NCBI GenBank assembly: GCA_000818945.1
Contig: KN805374.1
Span: forward strand, 1,004,848 to 1,068,847
Length of the DNA: 64,000 nucleotides
Source of the DNA: Schizochytrium sp. CCTCC M209059
Taxonomy: Eukaryota; Sar; Bigyra; Thraustochytrida; Thraustochytriidae
Reading direction: 5' to 3'
The translations under genes and the position numbers were made by a program. Under the pieces are notes generated by a model. That model did no database searches and was not told the origin of the DNA. It saw nothing but the letters and a program-made list of their open reading frames with translations. Shown here piece after piece: positions 1-8,346 of the stretch. The first letter of the stretch is position 1; each line of letters opens with the position of its first letter.

Positions 1-894
1 AAATGGCACCTCTGCCTGCTATTTCTAGCCTGGATTTTTGAGCGTGAATACGCGTTTTCTCGATCGCGTCCAGGCAAGGCCAGGCACAGCAGCGCAACAC
101 AGTCCAGTCTTGCCACCCTACAGTGCAGTGCAGTGCAGCGCAGCGCAGTGCAGCGCAGTGCAGCGCAGCGCAGTATAACCCTCCACTGTCCATGCACCGG
201 GTTGCGTTGGCAGTGGTCGAGTCGAGCTGACAATGAGTTGAGCTACGTTGAGCTGAGGCGAGCTGAAGATGCCTTTCCTGTGCCTGTATTGTTGCACTGT
301 GCTGCATATCCAATCTATCCATCCATGTATCCACGAAGAATCCATCAAACAAACCAACCAAAACCGTTGCATACCGTACCGCATGAACTCAAGTCTAATC
401 CATCTCCGCAAGACCCCAAACGTCCACCTGCCGCCGCGCCTGGCTGGCGCCGCGTCGCGCCACGCCGCGCCGCGACACCGCCTGCTCGCCTCGACCCGGA
501 CCTTGACCGCCTCCGCCACCGCCACTGCTGTGGAGCTGCGGGGATGGCAGCTGTGGCGCTGCGGCAGCGGGGCGGCGCGCAAGGGTCGCACGGCGCCGCG
601 ACGCGGGCGGCCAGGGCGAACGAAAGCGGGCGAGCTAGCAAGCAGGCAACTGCAAGCAAGCAACTGCAAGCAAGCAATTGCGAGCAAGAACGCAAGCAGC
701 GGCAAGCTGGCGCAAGCTAGCAGGCAGGCGAGGTGCTGCTGCTGGTGGGTGGCAGAGAAGCAGAAGCGAAAAGACCAAGAAGAACGAGCGCCAGGCCAGG
801 CGGCCCTTACGAAGCCGCGGCGCGAGACCCCAGACACCGAATTGGAAACACGTCAGGGCCCGCGCACGCTCGACGTCAGCCAGGCAGAAAGGCA

Positions 895-907
895 CACAGA
901 CAGACGC

Positions 908-972
<65 letters not shown>

Positions 973-973
973 A

Positions 974-1004
<31 letters not shown>

Positions 1005-1005
1005 A

Positions 1006-1036
<31 letters not shown>

Positions 1037-1037
1037 A

Positions 1038-1068
<31 letters not shown>

Positions 1069-1069
1069 A

Positions 1070-1100
<31 letters not shown>

Positions 1101-1101
1101 A

Positions 1102-1132
<31 letters not shown>

Positions 1133-1133
1133 A

Positions 1134-1164
<31 letters not shown>

Positions 1165-1165
1165 A

Positions 1166-1196
<31 letters not shown>

Positions 1197-1197
1197 A

Positions 1198-1228
<31 letters not shown>

Positions 1229-1229
1229 A

Positions 1230-1260
<31 letters not shown>

Positions 1261-1261
1261 A

Positions 1262-1292
<31 letters not shown>

Positions 1293-1293
1293 A

Positions 1294-1324
<31 letters not shown>

Positions 1325-1325
1325 A

Positions 1326-1356
<31 letters not shown>

Positions 1357-1357
1357 A

Positions 1358-1388
<31 letters not shown>

Positions 1389-1389
1389 A

Positions 1390-1436
<47 letters not shown>

Positions 1437-1437
1437 G
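895..1437. repeat. GACA satellite with a 32-bp higher-order unit
   Basis: A tetranucleotide (GACA)n array. From 971 onward it carries a GAAA variant exactly every 32 bases (971, 1003, 1035, 1067 and so on to 1387, 14 occurrences), so the true repeat unit is seven GACA plus one GAAA. Being open in several frames on both strands, it produces spurious Thr-Asp-Arg-Gln and Leu-Ser-Val-Cys reading frames. Confidence 0.95.
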
Positions 1438-1511
1438 CCAGACAGGCGAGCGAGCAAGCGGCCGGCGAACGTGGTGCTCAGGCGAGGCGGAAGGAGCCTC
1501 TTGCATCCTTA

Positions 1512-1585
1512 CTTGCTTGCTTGCTTGCTTGCTTGCCTGCGTGTGCATCATTGCTTCCCTCCTTTCCTTCCTTCCTTCCTTCCTT
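1512..1585. repeat. (CTTG)n followed by (CTTC)n tracts
   Basis: Two short pyrimidine-rich tetranucleotide runs, CTTG at about 1512-1536 and CTTC at about 1562-1585. The same CTTG/CAAG tetramer recurs in other intergenic regions of the window. Confidence 0.85.
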
Positions 1586-2275
1586 TTCCTCTGCTGCTGT
1601 TCCTCGGCTTGGCTTTTGTAGACTCCAAAGCGCCAACCCACGGCGACGACCGCGGCCTCGCGCGCGCGAGGCCCGGCGAGTCCGAGCGACCGAGCGACCG
1701 AGCGCGGGCGCGGTGCGGCGCGGGCGCGGCGCGGCGCGGGCACGGGCAGAGTCGAGGGAGCGGAGTTTTGAAAAAAGGGTCGTTGTGTCGCCCAAGCAGG
1801 CAGCAAGCCAAGCGAAGCGGCGCGCGTGCGTGCGTGCGTGCGTGCGTGCGTACGAGCGTACGAGCGAGCTAGCCTGCCGGCGTACCTCGTGCGTGCGCGG
1901 AAGCTGAGCAAGCCGGCCGCGCTCGCAGCGAGAAGAGGCAGACCTGCACCAAGGGAGGAGCGAACGCCGCGGCCGACCGGGACTCGTGCGGGCTCCTGGG
2001 AGGACCTGAGGACCGACCGCCCCTCTCCTTTCTCCTTTCCTTTCCTGCGCCCTTCCTTCACCTTTCCTGCCCCGACGAGCCGTGGGCCGCGGACGACGCG
2101 CGCAAGGACCCGGACGGAGGCCGGGCGCCTTTCCCCGGTCCCCTTTCTTCTCCGAAGTGAGCAAAAGGGAGGATTAGAAAGGGAGGACGTCGAGCAAAGC
2201 ACAGCGAAGCAAGCTGACGGAAACAGGCGCGCTTCGCAAAGTTAGAGCAGTTAGTCACACAATCCAAGCTCCACC

Positions 2276-4426
2276 ATGTGGGTCGATGCATTCGGAGCCC
2301 AGGACCCGGACATCAAGCACCGGACCATTTTTGAGCAAAAAGTGCTCATGGGCAGCGAGCTCGTGATCGCCATGTGCTACTTTGTTATTCCAGCCCTCAT
2401 CTTCTGGTATATGCGTGGCATCAAGGTCGCTGACGTCTTCCTCACCGTGCGCATCTGGTTCATGCTCTTCATCCTCTGCTGCGGCATCACGCACTTTCTC
2501 GGCTTTCTCAGCTTTTGGTGGCAAGTCACATGGGTCATCACACTTGGCAAGCTGGTCACGGCATTCGTCTCCGTAGCGACCATTGTCGTGCTCTTGCAGT
2601 ACATGTTTGACCTCGACAAACTCATGCGCAAGGCAGCGCAGCTCGAACAGGACGTTGACGCGTCCATCCGCCAGCTCGACTCGCTCAAGATGCGCAACGA
2701 AGAGCTCGCGCGTCTCAAAGAGGAGGCGCTCCGCATCGCCAACATGCGGCAGGAGTTCATCTCCACTGTCTCTCACGAGGTCCGTACCCCTCTCCAGAGC
2801 ATCATTGGCTTTGGCGAGATCCTCGAGCAAAGCGAGCTCGACCCCTCGCAGAAACAAATGCTCTGCACCATGATGGAAAGTTCTCGCATGCTCTGCACCA
2901 TCATCAACGACATTCTCGACTTTAGCAAGTACCAAAAGGAGAACTTTGCCCTTGAGGTTGAGCCCTTTTCCATTGTTGGTGCCATCGTCTCTGCTCTACG
3001 CATTTCCTCAAGTCGTGCTACGGCCAAGGGCGTCGACCTTCGCTACCAGGTTTGCAACCGACTGTCCGGCATCCTCCTCGGTGACCTCACCAGAGTCGTT
3101 CAGATCGTCTCCAACCTCGTATCGAACGGTGTCAAGTTCACCGAAGAGGGCAACGTCACGGTCATGGTGAGCAGTGTCGTCTCGGAAGAGGAAAAGAATG
3201 CTTGGATTGAAAAGTTCAACGCCCGCGACAATACTTTTACTCTCGACGACACTCCGGACTCGTCCGAGGCCGATCTTCCCGAGGAAATTGCAAAGTGCGA
3301 CGCTGAAGACGCAAATTTGTGCCGCGCATCCAGTTTCAAATCGTCGCGTCCACCTCATATTTCGGTGCAAATCGAGCCCAGCGAATCATCGGGCCTCCTC
3401 GCCGACAAGTCACCCTCGCCGCGTCGCCACGTCCCCCTCGACATGAATGGCATCGCAACGTCTGCCGTCCCCGAAGCAACTGTGGACAGGCGCGACTGGG
3501 GCATTAGACTCGAGGTCAAGGACTCGGGCGTTGGCGTGCCCAAGTCGTCATTCGCCCGCATCTTTCGCCGGTTCATGCAGAGCGACGCGTCCACCACCCG
3601 CATCTTCGGAGGTACGGGTCTCGGGCTTTCCATCGTGCAGCAGCTCACAAATTGCATGAAGGGCAGCATCCATCTTGAGAGCACCATGGGCGAGGGCACT
3701 ACATTCACGATTTTCCTCAAACTTCCATCTAATGCAGAAACACCCATTCTCCTCCCAATGTCCTCCCCAGAGGTCCTCCCGCCGCCCTCCATCTCACCCC
3801 GGGCCAGCGACATCGACATCAAGCCTGGTTCCCTCTCTGAAATCGCGCGTATCGGAGACTCTTCCACAACGAGCGAGACAAAGGAGATCGACCCGTCGAC
3901 ATCCAGCGCGTCTACGAATGCCTCCAAGGCCAGCGCTAAAAAGAAAGCGCCCCCCAAAGCGGCGCCCGATCTCCTCGGCGATATCTCGCGTGTACTTCTC
4001 GTCGATGACAACGAAATCAACCGTGCCGTCACGAAGCCCATGCTACACAAAGCAGGGGTTCCCAATGTTGACACGGCACAGAATGGCCAACAGGCCTACG
4101 AAAGAATGCTCGCTGCAACAGTACCTTACGACGCCGTTCTCTTAGACCTGCATATGCCGGTTCTCGATGGCTTCGGCGCCGTGCAAAAAATTCGCCTCAA
4201 CCTGCGTGCCGCCGACGCTGTCCCCATTTTTGCCTTCACGGCAGCCTCTTTTTCCACCTCTGAGAACGCTGAACTCCGAGAAAAGGGCTTTTCCGGCATT
4301 GTCTTCAAGCCTTGCACAATTGCGCGCATTCGGACAGCGATGGAGCTTGCTGCGCAGTTCAAGCGCAACGAAATCTCTGCCGATGACCTCTTCTCGCGGT
4401 CCGAGTCCATCTACACGCAAAGGTGA
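2276..4426 (+). CDS. Hybrid histidine kinase with ethylene-receptor-like sensor
   Basis: Membrane two-component sensor kinase, 716 aa. Residues 20-112 hold three hydrophobic helices that align with the ethylene-binding domain of plant ETR1 and cyanobacterial Etr1. Seen are Cys69-x3-His73 (the copper ligands of ETR1), Tyr35 and Pro39, with Glu28 where ETR1 has Asp25. A short coiled coil (about 118-155) leads to HisKA with phospho-acceptor His167. The ATPase domain has its N box near 275-290 and its G1 box DSGVG at about 416, with a roughly 125-residue Ser/Asp-rich insert between them. A receiver domain (about 572-700) has acidic residues DD and phospho-acceptor Asp624. The GAF domain of plant receptors is absent. 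The ATG lies in a strong context (CTCCACCATGT). Phosphorelay through a separate HPt protein is expected for the family. Kinase identity is certain; ethylene sensing is inference. Confidence 0.95.
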   Translation: MWVDAFGAQDPDIKHRTIFEQKVLMGSELVIAMCYFVIPALIFWYMRGIKVADVFLTVRIWFMLFILCCGITHFLGFLSFWWQVTWVITLGKLVTAFVSVATIVVLLQYMFDLDKLMRKAAQLEQDVDASIRQLDSLKMRNEELARLKEEALRIANMRQEFISTVSHEVRTPLQSIIGFGEILEQSELDPSQKQMLCTMMESSRMLCTIINDILDFSKYQKENFALEVEPFSIVGAIVSALRISSSRATAKGVDLRYQVCNRLSGILLGDLTRVVQIVSNLVSNGVKFTEEGNVTVMVSSVVSEEEKNAWIEKFNARDNTFTLDDTPDSSEADLPEEIAKCDAEDANLCRASSFKSSRPPHISVQIEPSESSGLLADKSPSPRRHVPLDMNGIATSAVPEATVDRRDWGIRLEVKDSGVGVPKSSFARIFRRFMQSDASTTRIFGGTGLGLSIVQQLTNCMKGSIHLESTMGEGTTFTIFLKLPSNAETPILLPMSSPEVLPPPSISPRASDIDIKPGSLSEIARIGDSSTTSETKEIDPSTSSASTNASKASAKKKAPPKAAPDLLGDISRVLLVDDNEINRAVTKPMLHKAGVPNVDTAQNGQQAYERMLAATVPYDAVLLDLHMPVLDGFGAVQKIRLNLRAADAVPIFAFTAASFSTSENAELREKGFSGIVFKPCTIARIRTAMELAAQFKRNEISADDLFSRSESIYTQR

Positions 4427-5126
4427 CGTCGCCTTTCCAGTTCGGACCCAGCGACTTTCGACTTCTTTTGCCTCCTCCACAATGCGGCAGGCATCTGTCA
4501 AACCTCGGTGACAACAACGAGGTTTTTGGCTCCTATTTTTGATCCCACTTTTCTTCAGTAAACTCATATCATTGACATGCTTCATTATTCGCTCCTTCTC
4601 TCGCGCCTCCAACGTTCGCTCTTTCGTCCCCTCTGGGATGCGAGGACTCTCGTCTTGCTACGAAAAGAGTTTAAAAGAAAATTAAATAATGAGAACACAA
4701 GCCCAAAGGTTGAGAAATCGTTTTCTATCCGTTGGGTCGGTCTCCCGACTCCGCCTACTTGAGCCTACCTGAGCCTGGGCCTGCTAAAAATCGTTCAAAA
4801 CCAAGTTCTAGGCCTAGAAGGTACACGCTCTGCGCCCGACAGCAGCGCAAGCCGGCCTTGTCATAAGCAAAGTGGTGCTTGCGACAATCTAATTTTAATT
4901 TACAGAACCAACGGCGACGTCAACCTCGGGTGCGGCACGTGGATGTGATTCAACATCAGTCAAAGTCGAAGAGCCTCCTTCGAATTGTGTGAACTTCATT
5001 GGTACGCGTTGCAAAGGGGGAAAGGAAAAAAGGGAGGACAGGAAGGAGGGCGAGCAGAACGTTAAGTAGCGCTTCCTCATCTAAGCTGGCCACGACTTAC
5101 TTACATCACGGCAAGAACCTGCGTGA
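4427..5126. other. Intergenic, 3' region of the kinase and promoter of the next gene
   Basis: No gene seen. It holds AT-rich 3' sequence (around 4660-4690) and one TAGGCCTA palindrome at 4809-4816. The next gene starts about 310 bp after that motif. Confidence 0.6.
4809..4816. promoter_or_regulatory. TAGGCCTA palindrome
   Basis: Perfect 8-bp palindrome, 310 bp upstream of the ATG at 5127. It is one of seven copies, all intergenic. A regulatory role is inferred from recurrence and position only. Confidence 0.4.
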
Positions 5127-7904
5127 ATGTCTCTTTGCCTTTCTATTGATCCGCGCAATGTACCAGCGGCGTGCTATGTGACTATCGATGATCACCGGGG
5201 TCTCGAAAGAGTTCTGGACTCTGAATCGGCCCAGGAACATGCAACGTCCGCGCCTAGTAAGACCTTGGACGACGAAGATGACTATTTGAGCGACGAGGAT
5301 AACTATGAAGATGCGCATCACTTTGAAGTGCGCATCGAACTCTGGAAGGAAGATGAACATGGGGACGAATTTGTCGCGGGTGGCTGGCTCGGCGTATCTG
5401 GATCAGACAGAACACAAAGAAAAGAGACCATTTCACTCCTCAATACCGAAGGCGAAGAACTGACTTCATTGTACGTGCAAATCAGTTTCCCAAACCCAAA
5501 CGCTGAATCAAAGGATGCTGAAGGTGGTGCTGAAGAAAACAGCACACCCGCTGTGAACGACACTCCGAGTGACTTGAAGGCTCTTATTGAGGACCACTTG
5601 TTGCACGATATCTGTGGACCTTGTCCAATCGCCGCAGTTCATGCCCTCAAAATTCTCTCCAAACATGTGACGGCTTCGCGTGGAATGCAAGCTAGAATCC
5701 GCAAAACACTAGGACCAAAAGGCCTACGCTCCATTCTTTGGCAATTGGAGCGCCATGAAAGTGAGCGCAGCCGCGCCATCCACAAATTTGTGCGAACTTT
5801 CGTTACTGATGATTCATCATGCATTCTCCATCTTGCGCGAGCTGCTGACTGGCCAGGAGTAGTGACAAATACTCACTTTTACTATTTCGTACCGCATGCG
5901 GTCCTTCGCGAGGCCTTTGCAGAAACACATCATGGCGACCTACACGAGGAGGACTACGTCGAGTTTGCGACAGACTTCGTTCGTGAAAATGCTGCTGACA
6001 TTGCGGTGCCCGCGCTTCCCATTCCAGATGAGGCCACTGCTCAATCTCTGCGCAAGGTAACATCAGAGAAATCGACTAGCATCGCTTTCCGTCTCATTAA
6101 GCTCTTTTCGACATTCCAGCAGCTCTCCGCTGCGGGCGCCTTGCCCGACCAGATTGCCGAGGATCCCTTCATTTGCGCGCATGTTTCACTTCCGATCGGA
6201 GCACGGGTTCAGACCTGGGAAGACTTGCGACAGCGGTTCTATTTCCAGCACTATCAGCTCCGAAATACATCAGCAAGCGCTCTCCAAGAAGACGTCGTCC
6301 TACTCGAAAACTTTGCTTGCGGGATTCAAGGCCGCGCTGCCTCTGTAACAATCGTCAACTTACGTTCCCAATGCAAGTCGCGACTGCGTCTGCTTGCCCG
6401 TGCTGAGAATGCACATTTGCAAAGTCCTATGAAAAATGACCAAGCAAGTCTGCCGAGTCAAATCCCTACTGCTCTTGGTCTTCACGAGACACGCTATGAG
6501 GCATTTACAGATCTCGACGATTTCCTGGACCCCCTCAATCTTTCTGACGCTGACCTTGTGGCTCTTGCGCATCGCTGCGCATTCACATATCCGGAAGAGA
6601 AGGATTCGCGGGATGAGGGCACGGGTTCCGGGATTATCCTCCTCGAACCACTTCAAGCAGCAAAAACGCAGAGAAAACGGAGAAAGAAGCCATCCTTTGC
6701 CCAGCAAGAATGTCCACGGGTAGCGTATCGTGCCGCCATGCCAGCAATAGCCGAGTTGTGGAACGTAGGGGATCGCGTTGCTGCAGGCAAATGCCTTGTG
6801 GAACATGCCACGCCGCTCATACCACATCTTAAAGGACAGCCCGGAGTGCGAGCATCGCTGAGTGATGACATCAAACGCGTGCGACTGAGGCCGCAAGATG
6901 CCCTTGCCATCCTAAAGCTTTGGCACTCTTGCAATGCGCAGACAGGGACCTCGAGGCCGGAGGACGAACTTTCCATGGCACTCACACTTGTTGCAGAGCT
7001 GTGGAATCAGGGCGACCGCGAAGCTACAGGTAGACTTCTCGTGGAAAAGGGGACTGCTCTCCTCCCGCAGCTCGAGAGACAGCCGCGTCTCCGTATGCAG
7101 CTGAGCGACGCCATCAAGAGAACTCGACTCAAGCCGAAAAGTCCTCGCGCCGTGCAAGCCCTGTGGCGTGTGTGCGAGTCAGTGGTGCGGGAGGTGCAAG
7201 AACTTAAGAGTACAAACTATCAACACCATGAAAGCCGTCAACTCGCAAGGGATCTTGTCTTCGCCAATCGCGCTAGCCAGGAGGCCAAACTTGAGACGCA
7301 GCGCGTCGAACGAACAAAGAAATTTGAGCGCTCGCTCTCTCAACACCGTGCTCGAGAATCCGAAAAAGTGCGTCATCAGCATCGGCTCGTCTTCGAGCGA
7401 GAGCAAGAGTCTCGCAGGCTGCGAAAGCAACGAGAGAAAGAACACGCAGAGCTCGCTCGAAAAGAGGCTGCTTGGTATCGCGAAGAAGCCCATCTACGAG
7501 AAGTTGAACGCAAGCTACAACGGAAAGAGCTCGAGCGAGAGGCTAGACGTCGAGCGGAAGCCAAACAACGCAATGACCAGGCGATCGAGTCTCAACGCAA
7601 AAGATTGCTTGAAGAGGAGAGACGCGCTGAGCGAGAGCAAGAGCGTCGTCGTCGCGCGTACGAGGCTCGAGCCAAAGTTCGCACGCAAGCTGCAGCAAGC
7701 TCGTCTCGCAAAGCAAAACGCGAAAAGCATTACAAGATTCCCCAGCGTCTGGAACTGCCTCGTGAACCTTCTACGCCATGTCGCGTCTGCTCGCCTCGCG
7801 CAATGCAAAAGGCTCGAGTGGATCGCAAGTCTCCCAATCTCTTCGATCAGGTTGACTGGGCCGCGGTATGTGACTGGCCTGACTTACCTGACACCGGCCC
7901 CTGA
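5127..7904 (+). CDS. Hypothetical protein, duplicated AELWNxGDR domain and coiled coil
   Basis: Not recognised; 925 aa. Residues about 10-125 are acidic in the middle and end in alternating strands resembling the last strands of a C2 domain (weak inference). Residues about 150-450 look helical. Residues 538-606 and 616-686 are two copies of one domain: both read AELWNxGDRxAxGxxLVE, then LxPxLxxQPxxRxxLSDxIKRxRLxP, ending in LWxxC. Residues about 702-855 form a long Arg/Glu-rich single helix or coiled coil. A basic stretch follows, then an acidic, Trp-rich C-terminus. There is no signal peptide or membrane segment. Coding is supported by its length and by the conserved internal duplication. 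It could be a cytoskeletal or ciliary scaffold, which is a guess from the coiled coil alone. It is convergent with the next gene. Confidence 0.88.
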   Translation: MSLCLSIDPRNVPAACYVTIDDHRGLERVLDSESAQEHATSAPSKTLDDEDDYLSDEDNYEDAHHFEVRIELWKEDEHGDEFVAGGWLGVSGSDRTQRKETISLLNTEGEELTSLYVQISFPNPNAESKDAEGGAEENSTPAVNDTPSDLKALIEDHLLHDICGPCPIAAVHALKILSKHVTASRGMQARIRKTLGPKGLRSILWQLERHESERSRAIHKFVRTFVTDDSSCILHLARAADWPGVVTNTHFYYFVPHAVLREAFAETHHGDLHEEDYVEFATDFVRENAADIAVPALPIPDEATAQSLRKVTSEKSTSIAFRLIKLFSTFQQLSAAGALPDQIAEDPFICAHVSLPIGARVQTWEDLRQRFYFQHYQLRNTSASALQEDVVLLENFACGIQGRAASVTIVNLRSQCKSRLRLLARAENAHLQSPMKNDQASLPSQIPTALGLHETRYEAFTDLDDFLDPLNLSDADLVALAHRCAFTYPEEKDSRDEGTGSGIILLEPLQAAKTQRKRRKKPSFAQQECPRVAYRAAMPAIAELWNVGDRVAAGKCLVEHATPLIPHLKGQPGVRASLSDDIKRVRLRPQDALAILKLWHSCNAQTGTSRPEDELSMALTLVAELWNQGDREATGRLLVEKGTALLPQLERQPRLRMQLSDAIKRTRLKPKSPRAVQALWRVCESVVREVQELKSTNYQHHESRQLARDLVFANRASQEAKLETQRVERTKKFERSLSQHRARESEKVRHQHRLVFEREQESRRLRKQREKEHAELARKEAAWYREEAHLREVERKLQRKELEREARRRAEAKQRNDQAIESQRKRLLEEERRAEREQERRRRAYEARAKVRTQAAASSSRKAKREKHYKIPQRLELPREPSTPCRVCSPRAMQKARVDRKSPNLFDQVDWAAVCDWPDLPDTGP

Positions 7905-8346
7905 ATTTGACGATTATCCTTGAACACCATACAGGTGGTTGATTTCCGTGTCAAGCTGTTTTGCTCGCGAATTAAAATTCGTATGTTTTATGCGATTTGT
8001 ATAAGCAACTTTTGTTTTCAATGCTCTGAACCCCCAGTCCTGGCAAAATGTCCTGAATAATGCACGGGAATGTTGCGAGCCGACAGGGCGAAAGTTAAAG
8101 ATGGTCTATAAGGAAAAATAGTCCGTGTTTTACAGTCAGACAAAGAGTCTTAAAAAGTGAAACGCCTTCCAAATGAAGAAGTATGAGTGTATGAGCCACT
8201 TCTGAAAAGTCGCTTCGATCGATTTCCCCTTGTTGCTGTTCCCTCGCTCTCTTAACATCATAGCAGGATTACTCCCTGCTCAAAATAGGCCACCTCGATC
8301 CCAGGAATACTTCTTAGCGCAAGAATTTCGTTTGTTATATCGTCCG
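7905..8346. other. Convergent intergenic spacer
   Basis: The 3' ends of two genes face each other here. The spacer is AT-rich relative to its surroundings and shows no recognisable gene or repeat. Confidence 0.6.

Larger units (their letters stand above)
1..2275. other. Gene-less 5' region, low complexity
   Basis: I see no convincing gene here. The open frames are GC-rich or are forced open by tandem repeats: imperfect GCAGTGCAGC units near 120-175, the GACA satellite, CTTG and CTTC runs near 1512-1585, and a GTGC run near 1823-1852. The last few hundred bases presumably hold the promoter and 5' leader of the histidine kinase that starts at 2276. Confidence 0.6.

Noticed and set aside
269..1907. 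Several long open frames across the GACA array coding Thr-Asp-Arg-Gln repeats
   Set aside because: A 4-bp repeat without stops is open in every frame; the flanks show no protein-like sequence.
853..2202. Minus-strand frame of 449 codons, Leu-Ser-Val-Cys repeats
   Set aside because: It is the complement of the same microsatellite plus GC-rich flanks.
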